The position numbers were made by a program, and so were the translations under genes. 64,000 nucleotides of DNA from Pantoea sp. WMus005 (lineage in GTDB: Bacteria; Pseudomonadota; Gammaproteobacteria; Enterobacterales; Enterobacteriaceae): positions 124,001 through 188,000 of the forward strand of contig NZ_JACBXU010000006.1 in the NCBI RefSeq assembly GCF_013415305.1, in the 5' to 3' direction. Numbering within the stretch: the first letter of the stretch is position 1; each line of letters starts with the position of its first letter. The notes below the pieces were generated by a model. That model searched no databases and was not told the origin of the DNA. It saw only the letters and a program-made list of their open reading frames with translations. Shown here in pieces: positions 56,360 to 64,000 of the stretch.

Positions 56360-57556
56360 TCAGACGTTAGGATTATTCTTCAGCGTCAGCAGCAATCCTT
56401 CACGGCGCATTTTCGCGGCCTCTTCCGGACGATGCAGGCGATCATACACATCTGCCAGCCACGCATAATCGAAGGCATCCGGACGCTGTGCCAGCGCCTG
56501 CTGCAGCGCGTCAGCCGCCTGCTGCCATTCGCCATGACGCATCAGCAACTGTCCCAGCGTACTGTGCAGCAACGGCGTTGCGCCATGTTGTTTGATCTGC
56601 TGGCGTAATGCCTTCTCCAGCGCTTCCGGATTACCGCTTTTGATGCGAGGCATCAACAACACCAGACGATCGTCATAATGACGTTTGAGTCCATCCAGTA
56701 CGATCGACTGCGCGGTGTCGTGATCGTTGCACTCAATCAGATGATCCGCCATAGCTACCTGCAGGGTCGTATCCTGACGGGTCTTGCGGCTCAGCGTGCT
56801 CCACCAGCGCTTCAGGCCATCACTGCCCTGGTCTGCCATCGCCTGATTCATCAGACCCAGCCAGGCCTGCTGCTGTAATGCATCGCGATGCAGTTCATCG
56901 CCAACCTGTGACTTCTGCATAGCAGGCAGAATATCCAGTAGTGCACTCCAGGCGCCAGTGCGGACATAAGCCTGTTCGGCCAGGCGCAGCACTTCAGGGT
57001 GACGCGGAGCGACTTCCAGCAATCGGTCAATGCTGTGACGTGCAGCGTGATCTTCGTTACGGGCCAGCTGAATACGTGCGCGGGCAATTTCCACGGGGAT
57101 GGTGTTGCTTTCCGACAGCTCAGCAGCACGCTCAAGATGCTGATTGGCACGAATTTCATCACCACGCTGCTGGGCGGCTTCGGCTGCCAGCAGATAGTTG
57201 GCTACCGGCACATCGGCGTGATCGGCATCTTTAGAGAGCAGTTTTTCCACCTGACGGTGGTCGCCTTCTGCCAGCTTCATCAGCGCCGACTGGGTATGAC
57301 GCTGGGCGCGGCGGCGTTTACGTCCGGTAAACCAGCCACGGGTACGTGCTCCGGTATGCAGCACGCGGCGCAGCAGCCATTCCACGGCCAGAATCACCAG
57401 CAGGCTCAGGATGAGGATAATCACCAGGCCGGTAACGCTGGTTTCGATATTCCAGTTATCGGTCTGAATCAACACATAGCCCTGATGACCGGCAATCATG
57501 GGTCCCAGCACGACGCCCGCAATCAGCAGGATAAAGAGGATAAATACCTTAAGCAT
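56360..57556 (-). CDS. hemY: HemY, TPR-containing inner-membrane protein of the haem operon
   Basis: 398 residues. Two N-terminal membrane helices (about 2-22 and 41-61) are followed by cytosolic TPR-like helices. Segments DNWNIETSVTGLVIILILSL and KRRRAQRHTQSALMKLAEGD are typical of enterobacterial HemY, which is unrelated to the protoporphyrinogen oxidase of the same name. It probably helps organise haem-synthesis enzymes; the exact function is unproven. It follows hemX with a two-base gap and ends the operon. Confidence 0.95.
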   Translation of the reverse strand: MLKVFILFILLIAGVVLGPMIAGHQGYVLIQTDNWNIETSVTGLVIILILSLLVILAVEWLLRRVLHTGARTRGWFTGRKRRRAQRHTQSALMKLAEGDHRQVEKLLSKDADHADVPVANYLLAAEAAQQRGDEIRANQHLERAAELSESNTIPVEIARARIQLARNEDHAARHSIDRLLEVAPRHPEVLRLAEQAYVRTGAWSALLDILPAMQKSQVGDELHRDALQQQAWLGLMNQAMADQGSDGLKRWWSTLSRKTRQDTTLQVAMADHLIECNDHDTAQSIVLDGLKRHYDDRLVLLMPRIKSGNPEALEKALRQQIKQHGATPLLHSTLGQLLMRHGEWQQAADALQQALAQRPDAFDYAWLADVYDRLHRPEEAAKMRREGLLLTLKNNPNV

Positions 57557-57558
57557 GC

Positions 57559-58692
57559 TTAGCCTCCCTGCTGATTAGCAGCGGCAGACGGTTGCGCTAA
57601 CAGGTTCCGCACGCGGGTTTGCATCAGCTGTTCCAGCAATGGCTGACTTTCCAGGTTATCCGGCAGATCCATATTGATATTCTGCTGGCTCAGCTCATCC
57701 AGCTGAGCAAGGAAGGCTTTAGTGGCGGCATCATTGGTGTCGTACCAGGCGCGCACCCAGGCGGACACGGTGTCGATCGATTGTTTATAAATCTCATCCT
57801 GATGGCGCGGTACGGCCTGAGCAGCAATCAGCAGACGCGAGCGGATATTCTCACGCAGGTAAACATCCTGATTCGGTGCCAGCAGCGGTTGTGCGGTGTT
57901 ATCGCGGCGGCGGATAGTAATAAAATCATCCATAAAGTTATGCCAGCTTTTCACCAGGTTCTGACGCCATTCGCGCACGGAACCTGAGAGTTCGCCGCCA
58001 TCGCTGTCCATCGGCGCATCATCGCTGTCATTATCGGCCAGACGCAGATTATCGACATTGTTCGACAACTGATTCAGCTTGAGGATCACGCCGTCGTAGT
58101 CGACCTGCGTAACGGAAGAGAGGTTGCTGATATCCTGAGTCAGCGCACGACGCACATTCATTACGCTGGGATCATTCATATCGGCCAGGCTGGCATCGGC
58201 GCTTTTCAGCAGTGCAGCGGCGGTCGTGACATCCTGATCGCTCCAGAGTTTACGGCCCGCCAGTTTCACCAGATAGTCCGCCTGTGCCAGCAACCAGCTG
58301 CGCACGTCGTTACCTGAGATGACGGCCACTTTTTCACGCAGGGTTTCCAGCTCTTTTGCTGATGCGCTCTGCTGCTGTTGGGCAGTCTGCAACGCGGTTT
58401 CAGCGCCACTCAGTTGCTGTGTCAGCTGCTGCTTATCGCTGCTGGACTGCTGTTGCAACGCGCTTAATTGATCGCTCAGCTTCTGATTGGTTTGTGCCTG
58501 TAAATCAGCCTGATGTTTCCCGTTAAGGTATAAACCCGCACCAATCGCCAGCGCAATGACAATCGCAACGGCTCCCAACACCATGCCACCATTTTTCGCA
58601 TTACGCGCTGGTGTGCTGTTGCTGGAAGGAGAGCGGTCGACCGCTGGGGTGGTTTCTTCAACCATGGCGGAGGAGTCTTTTTGTTCCGTCAT
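57559..58692 (-). CDS. hemX: HemX, membrane protein of the haem operon
   Basis: 377 residues from ATG 58692 (MTEQKDSS, matching the family); a GTG at 58701 would add three residues. A short acidic N-terminus precedes one membrane helix (about 38-58) and a Gln-rich coiled coil (about 62-125). The conserved domain has [45 protein letters not shown] and [11 protein letters not shown]. It was once listed as a uroporphyrinogen methyltransferase, but the SAM-binding domain is lacking. Role unknown. Confidence 0.95.
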   Translation of the reverse strand: MTEQKDSSAMVEETTPAVDRSPSSNSTPARNAKNGGMVLGAVAIVIALAIGAGLYLNGKHQADLQAQTNQKLSDQLSALQQQSSSDKQQLTQQLSGAETALQTAQQQQSASAKELETLREKVAVISGNDVRSWLLAQADYLVKLAGRKLWSDQDVTTAAALLKSADASLADMNDPSVMNVRRALTQDISNLSSVTQVDYDGVILKLNQLSNNVDNLRLADNDSDDAPMDSDGGELSGSVREWRQNLVKSWHNFMDDFITIRRRDNTAQPLLAPNQDVYLRENIRSRLLIAAQAVPRHQDEIYKQSIDTVSAWVRAWYDTNDAATKAFLAQLDELSQQNINMDLPDNLESQPLLEQLMQTRVRNLLAQPSAAANQQGG

Positions 58693-58717
58693 ATGTGGCA
58701 CATCCCATTGTTAAAGT

Positions 58718-59446
58718 TCAGCGTAACGCGCGCAGCAGCGCATCGTTATCGGCACCATCGGCTACCTGAATATCCTGCCAACCTAATCCAGCGGCCAGGG
58801 TAGCCAAACGTTCACTGACGACAATCAGCCGGCAGTGGAGCAGCCATTCCTCGCGATCAACTGCGGGGAAGAGCGAAAAGAGCTGTTGTAACATTTCACC
58901 GCTGGTCACCACCAGCACAGAGACACCGCGATTGCGCCATCGGCGGCCTTCGACTGGCCCATCATAATGCTTCTGGCAGCGCTGGTAACAGGCAGCAAAC
59001 GTGACCTCAGCCCCTCGCCGGGTTAATGTCTCTGCCAGTAATTCGCGACCGGGATCGCCACGCAGGATCAACGCACGCTTACCGGCAATCTGCTGAAGCG
59101 TGTTTATTTTGATCAATTCCTCACTGGTTTCATGAGCATGAGGCCAGGTCACCTGCTGTCCGCTGACGGTGTGAAACGCCAGCGCAGTGCTACGACCAAT
59201 TGCATAATAGTCCAGCTCAGTAGGCCATGCTTTGATCGCGTGCTGTGCGTAGTGAATAACCTGCTGAGAAAGGATAAAGACGAGGTCGCCAGCACGAAGT
59301 CCGGCGAGCTTCTGGGGCAGAGAGGCGAGGTCAGCGCCCGGCGAAAACTCAATCAGCGGCAGGCTCCACGCCTGTTTGCCAAGGGCATGCAGGCGTGACA
59401 CCAGCTCTGCCGCTGCGGGTTCCGGGCGCGTCACCAGGATGGTCAT
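58718..59446 (-). CDS. hemD: Uroporphyrinogen-III synthase HemD
   Basis: 242 residues. Closes and inverts ring D of hydroxymethylbilane to uroporphyrinogen III. The family is divergent, but [16 protein letters not shown] at the start, the LPLIEF motif, YAIGRSTA and [12 protein letters not shown] are recognisable. Its ATG overlaps the hemC stop by four bases (ATGA). Confidence 0.95.
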   Translation of the reverse strand: MTILVTRPEPAAAELVSRLHALGKQAWSLPLIEFSPGADLASLPQKLAGLRAGDLVFILSQQVIHYAQHAIKAWPTELDYYAIGRSTALAFHTVSGQQVTWPHAHETSEELIKINTLQQIAGKRALILRGDPGRELLAETLTRRGAEVTFAACYQRCQKHYDGPVEGRRWRNRGVSVLVVTSGEMLQQLFSLFPAVDREEWLLHCRLIVVSERLATLAAGLGWQDIQVADGADNDALLRALR

Positions 59447-60384
59447 GTCGGCGGCTGCCCCTGGTAAACTTCTTTCAGGATTTCACGGGCGCCGCCATTC
59501 AGCAGCTCATCGGCCAGTGAAATGCCCATCTGTTCTGCCTGCGCGCGTGGACCACGGCGTTCGCCGCTGACCATCACCTGGCCATCCGGTGCGCCGACCA
59601 TGCCGCGCAGCCAGAGGTCATCGCCTTCCAGCACCGCGAAACTGCCGATGGGCACCTGGCAGCCGCCCTCTAAGCGGGTATTCATGGCGCGTTCCGCTCT
59701 GACACAGACTTCGGTGTCATCGTGATTCAGCGCCCGTAACAGGTTAATTAAGACGCTATCGTCCAGACGGCATTCAATGCCAACTGCACCCTGACCCACG
59801 GCGGGCAGAGAAACTTCGGCAGGCATTGCCTGTCGAATGCGGTCTTCCAGTCCCAGACGTTTTAGCCCGGCGACGGCAAGAATAATCGCGTCATACTCAC
59901 CGGCATCAAGCTTGCCGAGGCGGGTGCCGACATTGCCTCGCAGCGAGCGGATAACCAGATCCGGACGGCGCGCGCTAATCTGGCACTGACGACGCAGACT
60001 GGATGTGCCAACAATGGCGCCCTGTGGCAGCGCGTCAATAGAGTCATAATGATGAGAAACGAACGCATCGCGCGGATCATCGCGCTCACAGATGGTCACC
60101 AGGCCCAGACCTTCAGGAAAACTGACCGGCACATCCTTCATTGAGTGCACGGCCATATCGGCACGGCCATCCTGCATCGCCAGCTCAAGCTCTTTGACAA
60201 ACAGCCCTTTGCCGCCCACTTTCGCCAGCGGCGTATCAAGGATAATGTCACCTTTCGTGACCATAGGCACCAGCTCAACGCGCAATCCCGGATGGGCACT
60301 CATGAGGCGTTGCTGTACATAATGTGCCTGCCATAATGCGAGCGGGCTTTGTCTTGTAGCAATTCTGAAAATTTTGTCTAACAT
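59443..60384 (-). CDS. hemC: Porphobilinogen deaminase (hydroxymethylbilane synthase) HemC
   Basis: 313 residues from ATG 60384, the E. coli length; an ATG at 60396 would add four. Joins four porphobilinogens. The dipyrromethane cofactor Cys lies in [11 protein letters not shown] (about 242); the active-site Asp is in [10 protein letters not shown]; Arg residues in [10 protein letters not shown] and [11 protein letters not shown] hold the growing chain. It is the first gene of the haem operon and divergent from cyaA, as in E. coli. Confidence 0.97.
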   Translation of the reverse strand: MLDKIFRIATRQSPLALWQAHYVQQRLMSAHPGLRVELVPMVTKGDIILDTPLAKVGGKGLFVKELELAMQDGRADMAVHSMKDVPVSFPEGLGLVTICERDDPRDAFVSHHYDSIDALPQGAIVGTSSLRRQCQISARRPDLVIRSLRGNVGTRLGKLDAGEYDAIILAVAGLKRLGLEDRIRQAMPAEVSLPAVGQGAVGIECRLDDSVLINLLRALNHDDTEVCVRAERAMNTRLEGGCQVPIGSFAVLEGDDLWLRGMVGAPDGQVMVSGERRGPRAQAEQMGISLADELLNGGAREILKEVYQGQPPT

Positions 60385-60701
60385 GCTGTTAACCATTTTT
60401 ATCGTTCACTGAATATCCTATCATCTCTGGGTGAATACTGTCAGTTTCAACGGATTGAAAACGGCCTGCGCGTGGTTTCAGGCCCGGTTTATCAAGCCAT
60501 AACGTGGGAACCAGTGCTGAAAAGGCGGGAAGCTGGTAAGAACGTGCTAAACTGTTAAGTAGCGCAACTTTCTTTACGGTCAATCTGGCGAGTGTTAGAT
60601 TGATCACGTTTCCAGCAATTATCTGCCCACTTTTTTACTTTAATAAGCGGCAGAGCGTGGAAACAGGGTGCTTAAACACTGGGACAATCAGGCGAAACGT
60701 C
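60385..60701. promoter_or_regulatory. Divergent hemC-cyaA control region
   Basis: About 317 bp between the two start codons. It must carry the hemC promoter and the cyaA promoters. The only element recognised with confidence is the CRP site listed below. An in-frame ATG-like start at 60600 would extend CyaA by 34 residues without family support. Confidence 0.6.
60591..60612 (+). promoter_or_regulatory. CRP-binding site of cyaA
   Basis: TGTTA-N6-TCACG within AGTGTTAGATTGATCACG. It agrees with the TGTGA-N6-TCACA consensus at eight of ten core bases and is nearly the same as the known E. coli cyaA site, where CRP-cAMP represses the main promoter. Confidence 0.85.
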
Positions 60702-63260
60702 TTGTACCTCTACATTGAGACACTGAAACAGAGACTGGATGCAATTAACCAGCTGCGCGTTGATCGTGCGCTGGCTGCCATGGGACCCGCTTTCCAGCGC
60801 GTCTACAGTCTGCTGCCAACCTTATTACATTATCAACATCCTCAGATGCCGGGTTACCTTGAAGGTAGCGTTCCACATGGCATCAGCTTCTACACGCCTG
60901 ATGAAAATCAGCGCCAGTTGCTGGCCGATCTTACCGGCGACAGCGACCTGCGCCACGCTGATGCGCCGAAAGGCGAAATGCCGATCACGGCGATCTATTC
61001 CATGGGCAGTACCTCCTCGGTCGGCCAGAACAGCGTCTCGGATCTCGATATCTGGGTCTGCCATCAATCCTGGCTTGATAATGAAGAGCGCCTGAATCTG
61101 CAGCGCAAATGCACGCTGCTGCAAAAGTGGTGCGTTTCAATGGGCGTGGAAGTCAGTTTCTTCCTGATTGATGAGAACCGCTTCCGTCACAATGAAAGCG
61201 GCAGCCTGGGCGGTGAAGATTGCGGCTCAACCCAACACATTTTACTGCTGGATGAGTTTTATCGTACCGCGGTTCGTATGGCGGGCAAACGCATCCTGTG
61301 GAATATGGTGCCTGGCGAAGAAGAGCATCATTACGACGACTATGTGATGTCGCTGTACGCCAAAGGCGTGCTGACGCCTAATGAGTGGCTGGATCTGGGC
61401 GGCCTCGGCACGCTATCAGCCGAAGAGTATTTCGGTGCCAGCCTGTGGCAGCTCTATAAAAGCATCGACTCGCCTTATAAAGCCGTGCTGAAAACGCTGC
61501 TGCTGGAAGCCTACAGCTGGGAATACCCGAACACGCAGCTGCTGGCGATGGATATCAAACAGCGCCTGCACGACGGTGAAATCATCTGCTTTGGACTGGA
61601 TCCTTATTGCATGATGCTGGAGCGCGTGACGCACTACCTGACCAGCGTTGACGATCAGCCGCGCCTTGACCTGGTGCGTCGCTGCTTCTATCTCAAAGTG
61701 TGTGAAAAGCTCAGCACCGAAGATCATCAGCATCGCACCGGCTGGCGTCGTGAAATTTTATCGCAGCTGGTAAAAGAGTGGGGCTGGAACGAAGAGAAGA
61801 TCGCCATTCTGGACAACCGTGCCGAGTGGAAAATCGAGCGGGTACGTGAAGCCCATAACGAATTGCTGGATGCGATGATGCAGAGCTATCGCAACCTGAT
61901 CCGTTTTGCCCGTCGCAATAACTTAAGCGTCAGCGCCAGCCCGCAGGATATCGGTGTGTTGACCCGTAAACTGTATGCCGCATTTGAAGCGCTGCCGGGC
62001 AAAGTGACGCTGGTAAATCCGCAGATTTCGCCTGATCTCTCTGAACCGAATCTGACCTTTATTCATGTGCCGCCTGGCCGTGCCAACCGTTCCGGCTGGT
62101 ATCTCTATAACCAGGCACCGGATATGAATTCGATCATCAGCCATCAGCCGCTGGAATATAACCGCTACCTGAACAAGCTGGTGGCGTGGGCGTGGTTCAA
62201 TGGTCTGCTGACCCGCAAAACCCGGCTGCATATTAAAGGCAATGAGATTTGCGATCTGGCGCGTCTGCAGGAGCTGGTTAACGATGTTTCCAGCCATTTC
62301 CCGCTGCGTCTGCCTTCGCCGACACCAAAAGCGCTCTACAGCCCGTGCGAAATACGTCACCTGGCGATTATTGTTAACCTTGAGCACGATCCGACGGCAG
62401 CCTTCCGCAATCAGGTGGTGCACTTCGACTTCCGCAAACTGGATGTCTTTAGCTTTGGCCAGCAGCAGCAGTGTCTGATTGGCAGTATCGATCTGCTCTA
62501 TCGCAACTCCTGGAATGAGGTGCGTACACTGCACTTCAGCGGTGAACAGGCGATGATCGAAGGGCTGAAAACCATTCTCGGCAAGATGCATCAGGATGCC
62601 GCACCGCCGGATACGGTGGAAGTGTTCTGTTACAGCCAGCATCTGCGCGGCCTGATCCGCACGCGCGTGCAGCAGCTGGTCTCAGAGTGCATTGAGCTGC
62701 GTCTCTCCAGCACACGTCAGGAGCCAGGCCGCTTTAAAGCGCTGCGCATGGCAGGCGAAACCTGGGGCCTGTTCTTTGAACGCATGAGTGTCTCTGTGCA
62801 GAAACTGGAAAACGCGGTGGAATTTTATGGCGCGATTTCTAACAACAAACTGCACGGATTGTCGATCAAGGTCGAAACGAACCAGACGCCACTGCCACCG
62901 GTGGTCAACGGCTATGCCAGCGAAGGCATCATTCAGTTCTTCTTTGAAAACACCACGGATGAGCGCGGCTTCAATATCTATATTCTCGATGAGACTAATC
63001 GGGTTGAGGTCTATCATCACTGTGAAGGCAGCAAGGAGGAGCTGGTGCGCGACGTCAGCCGCTTCTACTCTTCATCACACGATCGCTTTACCTATGGATC
63101 GAGCTTTATCAACTTCAACCTGCCGCAGTTCTATCAGATTGTGAACACGGGTGAGCGCTTCCAGGTCATTCCGTTCCGTAGTCAGACGCTGACGCAGCTG
63201 TGTACGACGCAGCCTGACAACGACAACGGCGACTATCAACCGCGCTATCAGGTGCATTGA
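60702..63260 (+). CDS. cyaA: Class I adenylate cyclase CyaA
   Basis: 852 residues. Makes cAMP for CRP. The N-terminal catalytic half has [20 protein letters not shown] (nucleotidyltransferase GS and DxD) and [24 protein letters not shown]. The C-terminal regulatory half includes [20 protein letters not shown] and a final variable stretch. The start is TTG at 60702 (protein [16 protein letters not shown]), the same rare UUG that limits E. coli CyaA. An upstream open extension lacks support. A hairpin follows the stop. Confidence 0.97.
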   Translation: MYLYIETLKQRLDAINQLRVDRALAAMGPAFQRVYSLLPTLLHYQHPQMPGYLEGSVPHGISFYTPDENQRQLLADLTGDSDLRHADAPKGEMPITAIYSMGSTSSVGQNSVSDLDIWVCHQSWLDNEERLNLQRKCTLLQKWCVSMGVEVSFFLIDENRFRHNESGSLGGEDCGSTQHILLLDEFYRTAVRMAGKRILWNMVPGEEEHHYDDYVMSLYAKGVLTPNEWLDLGGLGTLSAEEYFGASLWQLYKSIDSPYKAVLKTLLLEAYSWEYPNTQLLAMDIKQRLHDGEIICFGLDPYCMMLERVTHYLTSVDDQPRLDLVRRCFYLKVCEKLSTEDHQHRTGWRREILSQLVKEWGWNEEKIAILDNRAEWKIERVREAHNELLDAMMQSYRNLIRFARRNNLSVSASPQDIGVLTRKLYAAFEALPGKVTLVNPQISPDLSEPNLTFIHVPPGRANRSGWYLYNQAPDMNSIISHQPLEYNRYLNKLVAWAWFNGLLTRKTRLHIKGNEICDLARLQELVNDVSSHFPLRLPSPTPKALYSPCEIRHLAIIVNLEHDPTAAFRNQVVHFDFRKLDVFSFGQQQQCLIGSIDLLYRNSWNEVRTLHFSGEQAMIEGLKTILGKMHQDAAPPDTVEVFCYSQHLRGLIRTRVQQLVSECIELRLSSTRQEPGRFKALRMAGETWGLFFERMSVSVQKLENAVEFYGAISNNKLHGLSIKVETNQTPLPPVVNGYASEGIIQFFFENTTDERGFNIYILDETNRVEVYHHCEGSKEELVRDVSRFYSSSHDRFTYGSSFINFNLPQFYQIVNTGERFQVIPFRSQTLTQLCTTQPDNDNGDYQPRYQVH

Positions 63261-63268
63261 TGCTGACG

Positions 63269-63293
63269 GGCTGCCTGCGTTCTGCAGGTAGCC
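63269..63293 (+). terminator. Hairpin after cyaA
   Basis: Ten-base-pair stem GGCTGCCTGC/GCAGGTAGCC (one G-U) with a five-base loop, eight bases past the cyaA stop. The following GCTATCTTTC gives only a weak U tract. Confidence 0.6.
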
Positions 63294-63407
63294 GCTATCT
63301 TTCTGGCTTGTCACCCGGTTCACGCTATTAGCGGGGATTTCCTGTTGCTTTTCCACCTTCAACTGCGATGATAAGCATCCAGGTAAAGGACATGAAGAGC
63401 ATAAAGA

Positions 63408-63608
63408 ATGAAGAAAGTAATAAGCCTGTTGGCCATGACACTGGCAGTAACCAGCCTTGCAGGTTGTGGTCTGAAAGGACCGCTCTACTTCCCACCGAAG
63501 GATCAGCCGAAGAAACAACAAGCGCCGACCGAACGCCAGAAAGCGGATGCGACTAAAGCCGATGTGGGTGGGCTGGTTACCGGTAATTCAGGCTCACAAG
63601 CGAACTAA
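63408..63608 (+). CDS. lptM: Small outer-membrane lipoprotein LptM (YifL)
   Basis: 66 residues. A lipoprotein signal peptide ends in the lipobox LAGC (Cys20), followed by [12 protein letters not shown], the conserved part that in E. coli LptM mimics LPS to help fold the LptDE translocon. The rest is polar and low in complexity. GAGCATAAAG precedes the ATG. It lies 28 bases before the dapF ATG, so the two are probably co-transcribed. Confidence 0.92.
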   Translation: MKKVISLLAMTLAVTSLAGCGLKGPLYFPPKDQPKKQQAPTERQKADATKADVGGLVTGNSGSQAN

Positions 63609-63636
63609 TCTGATGGCTTATCCGGCGGAGCAAAAA

Positions 63637-64000
63637 ATGCAGTTCTCCAAAATGCACGGTCTCGGCAACGATTTTATGGTTGTGGATGCGGTGACACAAA
63701 ACGTCTTCTTCTCACCGGAATTGATCCGTCGGCTGGCCGATCGCCATCAGGGGATTGGTTTTGATCAACTGCTGATTGTTGAACCGCCTTACGATCCCGA
63801 TCTCGATTTCCACTATCGCATTTTCAACGCCGACGGCAGTGAAGTGGCCCAGTGCGGCAACGGCGCGCGCTGCTTTGCCCGCTTTGTTCAGCTTAAAGGG
63901 CTGACTAACAAAACCGATATCCGGGTCAGCACCCAGAATGGCCGCATGGTCCTGACTGTGACGCCTGACGATCAGGTGCGCGTGAACATGGGCGAGCCCA
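63637..64000 (+). CDS. dapF: Diaminopimelate epimerase DapF (5' part, runs off the window)
   Basis: The first 121 codons are present. The start at 63637 has GGAG nine bases upstream and gives [19 protein letters not shown], the family N-terminus; an ATG at 63613 is in frame but unsupported. [20 protein letters not shown] contains the first catalytic Cys. It interconverts LL- and meso-diaminopimelate for peptidoglycan and lysine. The second catalytic Cys is beyond the window. Confidence 0.97.
   Translation, partial: MQFSKMHGLGNDFMVVDAVTQNVFFSPELIRRLADRHQGIGFDQLLIVEPPYDPDLDFHYRIFNADGSEVAQCGNGARCFARFVQLKGLTNKTDIRVSTQNGRMVLTVTPDDQVRVNMGEP

Overview
The window reads as chromosomal DNA of an enterobacterium. 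Nearly every gene has a recognisable E. coli counterpart and long blocks are collinear with E. coli. Two complete cellulose synthase operons beside a bcsEFG module suggest Erwiniaceae, most likely Pantoea or a close relative. That genus call is inference from gene content only.

Layout. (1) 1-25577 is a cellulose locus. After the 3' end of dppF comes a bcsD-type operon bcsO-Q-A-B-C-D-Z (+). The convergent bcsE-F-G unit (-) follows, and then an E. coli-type operon bcsR-Q-A-B-C (+). Each BcsA keeps its catalytic and c-di-GMP-binding motifs. bcsZ, bcsR, bcsO, bcsD and bcsEFG each occur once and are presumably shared or division-specific. (2) 25694-36461 follows the E. coli yhj region: pdeK, dctA, yhjJ, kdgK, pdeH, yhjG. 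An extra alpha/beta hydrolase sits between yhjJ and kdgK. (3) At 36461/36462 the sequence switches to a block from elsewhere on the E. coli map: ppiC, rep, gppA, rhlB, trxA, rho. (4) 44001-54996 is the enterobacterial common antigen (ECA) operon wecA-wzzE-wecB-wecC-[rffG/rffH remnants]-wecD-wecE-wzxE-wecF-wzyE-wecG. rffG and rffH, which make the dTDP-sugar precursor, are reduced to a first fragment and a last fragment inside about 200 bp. (5) 55155-55605 is the argX-hisR-leuT-proM tRNA operon. (6) 55864-56286 holds the small RNA gene glmZ behind a sigma-54 promoter with three GlrR/QseF-type sites and an IHF-type site. (7) 56360-60384 is hemC-hemD-hemX-hemY (-), divergent from cyaA (+), which has a CRP site and a UUG start. 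lptM and the 5' part of dapF follow.

How the parts work together. Cellulose secretion is set by c-di-GMP through the BcsA PilZ domains and BcsE. The EAL phosphodiesterases PdeK and PdeH, both encoded nearby, can lower that signal. The wec genes build the ECA repeat, flip it, polymerise it and set its length. With rffGH gone, the dTDP-Fuc4NAc branch must take dTDP-4-keto-6-deoxyglucose from rmlBA-type genes elsewhere, or ECA is not made. GlmZ (activator of glmS, glucosamine-6-phosphate supply) and ECA both concern amino sugars for the envelope.

The most notable observations are the rffGH deletion scar, the sigma-54/GlrR/IHF control region of glmZ, the two-synthase cellulose locus with single-copy accessory genes, and the repeat-bearing Ala/Pro/Ser/Thr-rich N-terminal region of the first BcsB.
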